Origin: Lachnospiraceae bacterium
Lineage (GTDB): Bacteria; Bacillota; Clostridia; Lachnospirales; Lachnospiraceae
Length of the DNA: 5,129 nt
Assembly: GCA_017380975.1 (NCBI GenBank)
Contig: JAFOCX010000095.1
Location: 1 to 5,129 of the forward strand
Direction: 5' to 3'
Below, piece by piece: positions 1-5,054 of this stretch. The notes under the pieces are model-generated. The model saw only the letters and a program-made list of their open reading frames with translations, did not search any database and was not told where the DNA came from. The position numbers and the translations under genes were made by a program. Numbering within the stretch: position 1 is the first letter of the stretch; each line of letters opens with the position of its first letter.

Positions 1-507
1 ATCAAGCAGTCCGTCCAGAACGTGTACGAGCATCTCTCCCTTTTCAAGGTCTACATTTAAAATGCAGTCTTTGATCGCCGGAAGCAGCACTTCTTTTCCG
101 TCAGCCATCTTTACAATGTAAACATCGTTTGCACCTGTCTGAAGTACATCCTTCATCACACCGAGTTTTTCACCCTCATCCGTCATAACAGTAAGTCCAA
201 TCAGATCCACAATAAAGTTTTCATCCGGGCTTAATTTGACAGCCTGATCTCTTGTGATCAAAAGATCCTTCTGGCGCCACATCTCTACATCATTGATATT
301 GTCAAAACCTTTGAATTTGAGAATGACCATATTCTTAAAGAATTTTACACTCTCAATATTCAATGTCTTATGTTCTTTTCCTGTATCTAAAATTACGGTC
401 TTCAGTTTTTTGAAGCGATTCATGTCATCTGTCGTCGGGAATACTTTTACTTCACCGCGTACACCATGTGTGGATGTAATCACACCAACTCGTAATAAAT
501 TTTCCAT
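1..507 (-). CDS. rimM: Ribosome maturation factor RimM (3' end cut by window edge)
   Basis: RimM binds ribosomal protein uS19 and assists maturation of the 30S subunit head in the cytoplasm. Translating from the ATG at 507 gives 169 codons without a stop, reaching base 1 exactly. The N-terminal RimM beta-barrel is recognisable from [18 protein letters not shown] (residues 5-22, GVRG at 15-18). The C-terminal PRC-barrel is recognisable from LIGLTV (102-107), TGANDVY (124-130) and LLPAI (141-145). The translation ends VHVLDGLLD, which resembles the usual C-terminus of the family, so probably only the stop codon or a few residues are missing. The start is supported by GGAGG about 7 nt upstream. 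It follows khpA after 64 nt that contain a hairpin (532-565). In Firmicutes trmD and rplS usually come next, but they are outside the window. Family assignment is secure; only the end is unseen. Confidence 0.95.
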   Translation of the reverse strand, partial: MENLLRVGVITSTHGVRGEVKVFPTTDDMNRFKKLKTVILDTGKEHKTLNIESVKFFKNMVILKFKGFDNINDVEMWRQKDLLITRDQAVKLSPDENFIVDLIGLTVMTDEGEKLGVMKDVLQTGANDVYIVKMADGKEVLLPAIKDCILNVDLEKGEMLVHVLDGLLD

Positions 508-531
508 TGAAACCTCCAACAAATTAAAAAT

Positions 532-565
532 AGGGCTGCAATCAAATTACTCTGACCGCAGCCCT
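532..565 (-). terminator. Terminator-like or attenuator hairpin between khpA and rimM
   Basis: The inverted repeat AGGGCTGC (532-539) and GCAGCCCT (558-565) forms an 8-bp GC-rich stem. In the minus-strand RNA it extends by five more pairs (two G.U, then U-A, C-G, A-U), giving 13 bp closed by an 8-nt loop. The G.U pairs would be C.A mismatches in plus-strand RNA, so the structure suits the operon transcript. It starts 6 nt after the khpA stop codon and is followed on the minus strand by ATTTTTAA, a short U-run. That is the layout of an intrinsic terminator. Since rimM follows with only 24 nt between the hairpin and its start codon, it is more likely a partial terminator or an RNA-stability element than a full stop. 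Confidence 0.6.
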
Positions 566-571
566 TTTCTG

Positions 572-799
572 TTACTGAATCTCAACGATTACTTTTTTAT
601 CCATCTTGGAAGAAGCTGCCTTCACTACAGAACGGATCGCTTTCGCAATACGTCCCTGCTTACCGATTACTTTACCCATATCATTGGATGCAACCTTAAG
701 CTCGATAATGATTTCATCTTCTTTCTCGGATTCTGTAACCACAACCTCGTTTGGATTATCAACCAGTGCTTTGGCGATAACTTCAACCAATTCCTTCAT
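572..799 (-). CDS. khpA: KH-domain RNA-binding protein KhpA (YlqC family)
   Basis: This is a 75-residue single KH-domain protein. It is full length for the KhpA/YlqC family, which lies between rpsP and rimM in many Firmicutes. The RNA-binding GxxG loop is GKQG at residues 46-49 within MGKVIGKQGRIAKAIR, followed by the expected helix and final beta strand (KKVIVEIQ). In streptococci KhpA pairs with KhpB (EloR/Jag) and the complex binds RNAs and influences cell elongation and division; applying that role here is inference. The ATG at 799 has GAGG 6 nt upstream. The gene begins 14 nt after the rpsP stop codon, so translation of the two is probably coupled. A terminator-like hairpin follows its stop. 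No residue of the motif is missing. Confidence 0.93.
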   Translation of the reverse strand: MKELVEVIAKALVDNPNEVVVTESEKEDEIIIELKVASNDMGKVIGKQGRIAKAIRSVVKAASSKMDKKVIVEIQ

Positions 800-813
800 A
801 GAAAACCTCGTAA

Positions 814-1059
814 TTATTCTGTGATACCAGCTACCTTTAAGAGCTTACCAACAGTCTCTGTCGGCTGAGCACCTGTTGCTAACCATTTCTTAGCTGCTTC
901 TTCGTCGAATTTGATTGTGCTCGGGTTTGTGTTCGGATCATAGTAACCAACTTCCTCGATGAAACGGCCATCTCTCGGGCTTCTGGAATCTGCTACTACG
1001 ATTCTATAAAACGGTGCTTTCTTCTGACCCATTCTTCTTAATCTCATCTTAACTGCCAT
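814..1059 (-). CDS. rpsP: 30S ribosomal protein bS16
   Basis: bS16 is a 30S subunit protein that binds 16S rRNA and helps subunit assembly. The 81-residue product has the normal family length and shows the hallmark N-terminus [20 protein letters not shown]. This is followed by [22 protein letters not shown] (residues 21-42) and a C-terminal segment in which [12 protein letters not shown] (59-70) is typical. The ATG at 1059 is preceded by a full AGGAGG (1069-1074) with 9-nt spacing, one of the strongest ribosome binding sites in the window, as expected for a highly expressed ribosomal gene. It lies 94 nt downstream of ffh and 14 nt upstream of khpA. I see no convincing separate promoter in the ffh-rpsP gap, so it probably shares the ylxM-ffh transcript. 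Confidence 0.97.
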   Translation of the reverse strand: MAVKMRLRRMGQKKAPFYRIVVADSRSPRDGRFIEEVGYYDPNTNPSTIKFDEEAAKKWLATGAQPTETVGKLLKVAGITE

Positions 1060-1102
1060 GATAAAAATCCTCCTAATAATTAAATAAGTATTTGTGTTTG
1101 TA

Positions 1103-1139
1103 CTAAAAAATATATCAGCTATGCTCTATCGCATTTGCT
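1103..1139 (-). terminator. Weak hairpin plus U-run between ffh and rpsP
   Basis: In the minus-strand transcript AGC-AA-AUGC (1139 down to 1131) pairs with GCAU-A-GCU (1124 down to 1117). This gives a 7-bp stem with a small internal loop and a GAUAGA hexaloop. GAUAUAUUUUUUAG follows, with six consecutive Us at 1110-1105. It begins 14 nt after the ffh stop codon. The stem is weak and the U-run starts several nt beyond it. This could reduce readthrough from ffh into rpsP, or it could be chance in AT-rich spacer DNA. Confidence 0.3.
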
Positions 1140-1153
1140 TACCATAATTTGTC

Positions 1154-2524
1154 TTAGAAAGGCATTTTGAATTTGCCGCCCATAAGGTTTCCAAGACCGC
1201 CGAGTCCACCCATTCCTTTGCGCTTGCCGGACATCATACCGGACATCTGCTTCATCATCTTTCTGGACTGCTCGAACTGTTTTACAAGTCTGTTTACCTC
1301 GGCGATATTAACGCCTGCACCTTTTGCAATTCGTTTCTTTCTGGACGGATTTAAAAGGTTCGGATTGGATCTTTCTTCTTTCGTCATGGAAAGAATGATC
1401 GCCTCGATACGATTCATAGACTTCTCGTCGATCTCAACATCTTTCAGCTGGCTCATACCAGGCATCATGCCTAAGATACTGCTCATACCGCCCATCTTCT
1501 TGATCTGGTTGGTCTGCTCAAGGAAATCGTTGAAATCAAACTCTGCTTTACGAAGCTTCTGGGTCATCTCTTTCGCCTTCGCTTCGTCAACCTCCAACTC
1601 TGCTTTCTCAATCAAGGAAAGGATATCACCCATTCCTAAGATTCGGGAAGCCATACGGTCCGGATAAAACTGTTCCAGATCGGAAAGTTTCTCACCCATA
1701 CCGACATAGAGAATCGGTCTTCCTGTGACGGAACGGATGGATAATGCCGCACCGCCTCTGGTATCACCGTCTAACTTGGTAAGGATTACACCGTCTACAC
1801 CGATCTTATCATTGAATGTACCGGCTACATTTACAGCATCCTGACCTGTCATCGCATCTACTACTAAAATAGACTGATGAACATCAACGGCCTCTTTGAT
1901 ATTCACAAGCTCATCCATCATAGATTCATCGATCTGGAGTCGACCTGCTGTATCTAAGAATACCAGATTGCAGCCTTCTTTCTTTGCGTGTTCGATGGCT
2001 GCTTTTGCAATATTGACCGGGGACTGATTGTCACCCATGGAGAAAACCGGAACACCGACTTTCTCACCGTTTACCTGTAACTGCTTGATAGCTGCCGGAC
2101 GGTAAACGTCACATGCCACGAGAAGCGGCTTTCTGCCTTTCGCCTTAAACTTACCTGCAAGTTTTGCAGTTGTCGTTGTCTTACCAGCACCCTGAAGACC
2201 GATCATCATAACGACCGTGATCTCATTCTGCGGTTTTAAGGCGATCTCTGTGGTTTCGGAACCCATAAGCTTTACAAGTTCCTCATTTACAATTTTTATA
2301 ACCATCTGTCCCGGAGTTAAGCTTGTAAGGACATCCTGTCCAACCGCACGCTCCTGTACAGAGTTTACAAACTGCTTTACAACTTTGAAACTTACATCGG
2401 CCTCTAAAAGAGCCATCTTAACTTCTTTCAGAGCAGCCTTTACGTCGGCTTCTGTCAGACGACCTTTGCCCCTTAAGTTTTTAAAGACGTTCTGCAGTTT
2501 ATCAGCTAAGCTTTCAAATGCCAT
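1154..2524 (-). CDS. ffh: Signal recognition particle GTPase Ffh
   Basis: Ffh is the protein core of the bacterial SRP. It binds 4.5S/scRNA and signal sequences emerging from the ribosome, and docks with the receptor FtsY at the membrane. The 456-residue product is full length. The N domain spans about 1-95 and the G domain about 96-295, with P-loop GLQGAGKTT (109-117), DVYRPAA (139-145), DTAGR (191-195), TKLDG (249-253), DTRGG (254-258) and closing YVGMGEK (273-279). The methionine-rich M domain follows, with finger loop MGGMSSILGMMPGM (344-357), RNA-binding SRKKRIAKGAG (394-404) and a Gly/Met/Lys-rich tail. The usual RIAxGSG is GAG here (Ala403), a mild variant. The ATG at 2524 has AAGGAGA 6 nt upstream, inside the 18-nt gap after ylxM. 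It is co-transcribed with ylxM from the promoter at 2902-2930. Confidence 0.98.
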   Translation of the reverse strand: MAFESLADKLQNVFKNLRGKGRLTEADVKAALKEVKMALLEADVSFKVVKQFVNSVQERAVGQDVLTSLTPGQMVIKIVNEELVKLMGSETTEIALKPQNEITVVMMIGLQGAGKTTTTAKLAGKFKAKGRKPLLVACDVYRPAAIKQLQVNGEKVGVPVFSMGDNQSPVNIAKAAIEHAKKEGCNLVFLDTAGRLQIDESMMDELVNIKEAVDVHQSILVVDAMTGQDAVNVAGTFNDKIGVDGVILTKLDGDTRGGAALSIRSVTGRPILYVGMGEKLSDLEQFYPDRMASRILGMGDILSLIEKAELEVDEAKAKEMTQKLRKAEFDFNDFLEQTNQIKKMGGMSSILGMMPGMSQLKDVEIDEKSMNRIEAIILSMTKEERSNPNLLNPSRKKRIAKGAGVNIAEVNRLVKQFEQSRKMMKQMSGMMSGKRKGMGGLGGLGNLMGGKFKMPF

Positions 2525-2542
2525 TTAGCGTCTCCTTAATGG

Positions 2543-2884
2543 TTAGAGCCTTCCTATTTCCTCAGACAGAACCTCTATCTGATCGATCAGCTTTTTGTCA
2601 CCGGTTCGCTTGTAGGCTCCAGCCAGTTCTTTGATTTCTTCCACCATCTGTTTGGTCTGGTTGAATTTCTGAACAAGCTTCAGTTTTTCTTCATATCCGG
2701 CAAGAATCTTGTTGCACCGTTTAACCAGGTCATGTACGCCCTGTCGGCTGATCCCCTGTTCCTCAGCGATCTCACTGAGGGACATATCGTTAAATACGAC
2801 GCCTTCGTAGATGTTTCTCTGATGCTCTGTCAGCAGTTCGCCATAGAAATCATACAGCAAACCCTGCTCCACAATTTTTTCCAT
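2543..2884 (-). CDS. ylxM: YlxM family SRP-associated helix-turn-helix protein
   Basis: This is a small YlxM/UPF0122 protein of 113 residues, the usual family length, encoded directly upstream of ffh as in most Firmicutes. Residues about 18-60 form a sigma-70 region 4-like helix-turn-helix (LTEHQRNIYEG, then SLSEIAEEQGISRQGVHDLV). The rest is charged, predicted helical and possibly coiled coil (about 63-113). Work in streptococci links YlxM to SRP function (modulating Ffh/FtsY activity); whether the family binds DNA is not settled. The ATG at 2884 is chosen because AGGTGA lies 6 nt upstream and the fold begins at once. A nearby ATG 5 nt upstream is out of frame. It is the first gene of the operon. 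Its strong promoter carries a tandem palindrome, so autoregulation by this HTH protein is possible but untested. Confidence 0.93.
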   Translation of the reverse strand: MEKIVEQGLLYDFYGELLTEHQRNIYEGVVFNDMSLSEIAEEQGISRQGVHDLVKRCNKILAGYEEKLKLVQKFNQTKQMVEEIKELAGAYKRTGDKKLIDQIEVLSEEIGRL

Positions 2885-2890
2885 ATCATG

Positions 2891-2896
2891 TCACCT
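2891..2896 (-). promoter_or_regulatory. ylxM Shine-Dalgarno near the mRNA 5' end
   Basis: AGGTGA matches the extended anti-Shine-Dalgarno complement (AAGGAGGTGATC) and lies 6 nt from the ylxM ATG. It decides the start codon. It begins only 5 nt downstream of the -10 hexamer, so the predicted transcription start (about 2896-2898) places it at the very start of the mRNA, with a leader of roughly 12-14 nt. Confidence 0.6.
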
Positions 2897-2901
2897 GTAG
2901 C

Positions 2902-2930
2902 ATCATACTACAACCAAAATCATTTGTCAA
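2902..2930 (-). promoter_or_regulatory. Near-consensus sigma-A promoter for the ylxM-ffh operon
   Basis: On the minus strand TTGACA (2930-2925, a perfect -35) is separated by exactly 17 nt from TATGAT (2907-2902, one mismatch from TATAAT). The predicted start site lies about 2896-2898, just ahead of ylxM. It is the best promoter in the window and the likely driver of ylxM, ffh, rpsP, khpA and rimM. The -35 box is embedded in the first unit of a tandem palindrome, so a protein bound there would block RNA polymerase. Confidence 0.88.
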
Positions 2931-2965
2931 GCATTTTTGCTTGACGTCAAGTATTTTTTCTTGAC
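2926..2965. repeat. Two adjacent 20-bp palindromic repeats, candidate operator
   Basis: Two head-to-tail copies of GTCAAG-N8-CTTGAC (2926-2945 and 2946-2965) differ only at the two outer positions of the AT-rich spacer (CATTTTTG and TATTTTTT). Each unit is a palindrome, their junction creates the 12-bp palindrome CTTGACGTCAAG (2940-2951), and the flanks extend the symmetry to TGTCAAG...CTTGACA. The 20-bp period is close to two helical turns, so bound dimers would lie on the same DNA face. The low-coordinate unit overlaps the -35 box of the ylxM promoter. This suggests a repressor site, but the regulator is unknown. As RNA at the 3' end of the hypB transcript the repeats would fold into hairpins, but no U-run follows, so they are not a typical terminator. 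Confidence 0.75.
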
Positions 2966-2985
2966 ATACAATTTTGAACACGTGA

Positions 2986-3657
2986 CTACTGAGAATTCCA
3001 CTCATCTACGCTCTTAAGGATCCAATCTGCCAGTTCTTTGATGCCTTCTCCGGTCTTTGCACTGATAAATATAATCTCAATTTCCGGATTTCTCATCTTT
3101 GCATATTCGATCACTTTTTCTTTATCAAAGTCAAAATACTCAAGTACATCTACTTTGTTGATCACTAAAAGCTGACATATCTCATACATACGAGGATACT
3201 TTAACGGTTTATCATCACCTTCCGGAACAGAAAGTATGGTCATGTTTTTGACAGCGCCTGTATCAAATGCAGCCGGACAAACCAGATTTCCGATATTCTC
3301 AAGGAATACAAGATCCAGATTTGCTGTATCCAATTCTTTCAATCCCTGTTTTGTCATGTCTGCATCCAGATGACATGCACCGCCTGTATGGATCTGAATG
3401 GAATGTACACCGCCATGGATCAGTTTTTCTGTATCTACTGCAGAGTCAATATCTGCCTCCATCACAGCCCAGCGCAGTTTTCCTTCCAGCTCTATTGCCA
3501 GCTGCAGCAAGGTTGAGGTCTTTCCGGCACCCGGAGAAGCCATGATATTGATCAGACAGGTCTTTTCATTTTTTAAGTGATCTCTCAGTTCCTGCGCGTC
3601 TTGATCATTATCTGCGAATACGCTTCGTTTTACTTCAATGATCTTGATCTCTTCCAT
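2986..3657 (-). CDS. hypB: HypB-type nickel-insertion GTPase
   Basis: HypB is a cytoplasmic SIMIBI-class GTPase that works with HypA to deliver nickel, classically to [NiFe]-hydrogenase. The 223-residue protein has Walker A SPGAGKT (41-47), EADIDSAVD (67-75), and HTGGACHLDADM (90-101) carrying the Cys95-His96 pair. ENIGNLVCP (120-128) carries Cys127; together these match the GTPase-domain metal site of the family. NKVD (167-170) and SAKTGEG (199-205) complete the nucleotide site. There is no N-terminal CxxCGC motif and no histidine-rich stretch, so it is the plain form without the extra high-affinity or storage nickel site. The ATG at 3657 has GGAGG 11 nt upstream, a rather long spacing. It is the last gene of the trio, 28 nt after the Fe-S gene. 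The real client enzyme is not in the window. Confidence 0.93.
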   Translation of the reverse strand: MEEIKIIEVKRSVFADNDQDAQELRDHLKNEKTCLINIMASPGAGKTSTLLQLAIELEGKLRWAVMEADIDSAVDTEKLIHGGVHSIQIHTGGACHLDADMTKQGLKELDTANLDLVFLENIGNLVCPAAFDTGAVKNMTILSVPEGDDKPLKYPRMYEICQLLVINKVDVLEYFDFDKEKVIEYAKMRNPEIEIIFISAKTGEGIKELADWILKSVDEWNSQ

Positions 3658-3685
3658 AATTTCATATACCTCCGGTTAGCGTATA

Positions 3686-4705
3686 TCAATGATTGTCCCA
3701 GATTTTAATATCCAGGTTAAAATCTTTTTCAAAGTATTCATGCAGGTCCGCTCGCATCGGCATGGTCTGTTTGATCTTGATCACATCCAGCTTACATTTT
3801 GATTTACGGATACCGCATCCGACGCAAGTTTCCTGGTTAATGCAGACCTTACCATCCTCATTAAAAGTGATCGCCTCAACCGGACATCCGTTTGTACCCG
3901 ATACACATTGCTTACATCCTACGCATTTCGTCTGATCCGGAACCGCAGTCCAGCCTGCCGGATGGAAACGATGTCTTTCATGCTCAGTGGCATTTCTGGC
4001 CAGACGCATAGCAATACAGCAGCATGGACAACAGAAACAGATTTCTAACATTTTATCCATTTCATCATTGCGAATTCCCCAGAGCATCTGCTCTACTTCG
4101 ATCCAGACTGCCTGTCCCATTAATCCATGTTCTGCCGCCAAGTCAACACGCGCACAGGCTTCCTCATATGTAAATTGTCTGCCGAGCTCATGTTTTACAA
4201 CCGTCTTTCCTGCCTCACCCAGAAACAGGCAGGCAACATCATGAGGATAATCATCGCATCCGTTAGCATCACGACAGAGACAAGAATCCATGCCTGCTAT
4301 ATAAGAGGCATGTTTTAACGATTCTTTAATGATATCCATCGGAACGACCACTTTTTCACTCTTGTCCGTGATATCTACATTCAGGTTCATCACGACAGTA
4401 GAAGTATGCGCTTCCATATCCGGCGCAAGCATGATTCCCTTCTTATAGATCAGACCTTTGATGCCGCCCTGCTTCATCCATTTTGAAAATCTGATAAAAA
4501 AGTGATACAGACGCAGAGCCCACGGCCAAAGACTTTTTCTCATATAAAGGAAATGTTCTAATATAAAATTAAAAATACCGAGACCGTTCGGTCTGTTTTT
4601 ATATGGCGGAAATCCAACTTCCTTTCTGGCCAGACGCTCTTCGTCCAGATATAATACGTTGCCTTCGATGTCAATATTTGATGCTTGTTTCTTAACTTCT
4701 TCCAT
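3686..4705 (-). CDS. Cysteine-rich iron-sulfur protein with C-terminal dicluster ferredoxin-like domain
   Basis: This 339-residue protein has no established gene name that I recognise. An aromatic, basic and probably amphipathic stretch (about 43-77) could touch the membrane; no signal peptide is evident. Three cysteine groups follow: C142-x-C144-x5-C150-x8-C159; the dense CFCCPCCC block (223-230); and a ferredoxin-like region. That region has C261-x2-C264-x2-C267-x6-C274-P and C294-x2-C297-(Arg300)-C304. The first ferredoxin motif has a 6-residue rather than 3-residue gap, and the second has Arg where the third cysteine belongs, so one cluster probably has only three Cys ligands. It most likely carries several Fe-S clusters and transfers electrons. 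It sits 42 nt after the HypA-like gene and 28 nt before hypB, with AGGAAA 8 nt from its ATG. Its cluster position suggests a role in reducing or assembling a metal site, which is inference. Confidence 0.8.
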   Translation of the reverse strand: MEEVKKQASNIDIEGNVLYLDEERLARKEVGFPPYKNRPNGLGIFNFILEHFLYMRKSLWPWALRLYHFFIRFSKWMKQGGIKGLIYKKGIMLAPDMEAHTSTVVMNLNVDITDKSEKVVVPMDIIKESLKHASYIAGMDSCLCRDANGCDDYPHDVACLFLGEAGKTVVKHELGRQFTYEEACARVDLAAEHGLMGQAVWIEVEQMLWGIRNDEMDKMLEICFCCPCCCIAMRLARNATEHERHRFHPAGWTAVPDQTKCVGCKQCVSGTNGCPVEAITFNEDGKVCINQETCVGCGIRKSKCKLDVIKIKQTMPMRADLHEYFEKDFNLDIKIWDNH

Positions 4706-4747
4706 AATACTGCTTTCCTATCTAAATTCGTAAATCGTCAATGCAAA

Positions 4748-4990
4748 TCAATATCCGATGTCTTTGATCTGAAGACCGGATCCCGGAACCATCTGAATGA
4801 TCAAACGTGATCCTCGCAGCAGTTCCGAGTGATCAATTGCAACCGGATACAATTTTTCCAGAAACACCGGGACAAATGAGGAATCCTTTCCCACGTCCAG
4901 TGTAATATGTTTAATTTTCTCTATATGGTTCTGGTCTGCGATCCGACTGACAGTACGAACCACTTGCGTTAAAACTCCTAATTCATGCAT
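4748..4990 (-). CDS. hypA: Short HypA-like nickel metallochaperone lacking the zinc-finger domain
   Basis: HypA binds nickel through its N-terminus and hands it on with HypB. This product starts MHEL, keeping the Met1-His2-Glu3 nickel-binding end, followed by a helix and ITLDVGKDSSFVPVFLEKLYP (residues 29-49) in place of the usual HypA beta-strand/helix. It is only 80 residues against about 110-120 for HypA. The missing part is the zinc finger with two CxxC pairs: the sequence passes from RLIIQMVPG straight to SGLQIKDIGY, which corresponds to the final HypA strand (E. coli HypA has GLQIRRIEI there). There are no cysteines at all. Because the final strand is kept in frame, this looks like a clean domain loss rather than a frameshift. 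GAGG lies 8 nt upstream of the ATG. It leads the trio with the Fe-S protein and HypB, which supports a metal-delivery role. Confidence 0.78.
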   Translation of the reverse strand: MHELGVLTQVVRTVSRIADQNHIEKIKHITLDVGKDSSFVPVFLEKLYPVAIDHSELLRGSRLIIQMVPGSGLQIKDIGY

Positions 4991-5006
4991 CTTAAATTCC
5001 TCAACA

Positions 5007-5043
5007 ACACCCTCTTTCGATCCATCGATCCAAAAGAGGGTGT
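5007..5043 (-). terminator. Strong hairpin in the spacer ahead of the HypA-like gene
   Basis: ACACCCTCTTT (5007-5017) and AAAGAGGGTGT (5033-5043) form a perfect 11-bp stem. The 15-nt apical region can add an inner GATC/GATC stem with a 4-nt loop. On the minus strand it starts 11 nt after the stop codon of the upstream gene and ends 4 nt before the GAGG of the HypA-like gene. The downstream bases TGTTGAGG are not a good U-run, so termination is doubtful. It could be a weak terminator, an mRNA-end stabiliser or a translation-affecting leader structure. The plus strand also lacks a U-run after it. Confidence 0.5.
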
Positions 5044-5054
5044 CTGATTCGTAA

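Noticed and set aside
254..868. 204-codon plus-strand open frame across rimM and khpA
   Set aside because: It is antisense to two clear genes, crosses their spacer and resembles no protein family; it is a shadow of the minus-strand coding.
1060..1153. Separate promoter for rpsP
   Set aside because: AT-rich -10-like strings exist (for example TATATT), but none has a credible -35 box at 16-18 nt.
1167..1667. 166-codon plus-strand open frame inside ffh
   Set aside because: It is the antisense of the Ffh M domain and its tail; the proline/phenylalanine-rich composition is what reverse translation of Gly/Met/Lys-rich codons gives.
2926..2965. Two-unit CRISPR-like or mobile-element repeat
   Set aside because: There are only two abutting units with no spacers between them, no transposase and no target duplication. 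The overlap with a -35 box fits an operator better.
2961..2990. Possible divergent plus-strand promoter starting with TTGACA at 2961-2966
   Set aside because: No acceptable -10 box occurs 16-18 nt downstream, and it would read antisense into hypB. The TTGACA arises from the symmetry of the palindromes.
3267..3545. Plus-strand open frames opposite hypB
   Set aside because: hypB on the minus strand has every family motif; these frames have no ribosome binding site I can support and no recognisable domain.
4748..4990. HypA gene broken by a frameshift
   Set aside because: No zinc-finger coding remains in any frame after the stop, and the final HypA strand is present in frame, so it is an internal domain loss and not a truncated pseudogene.
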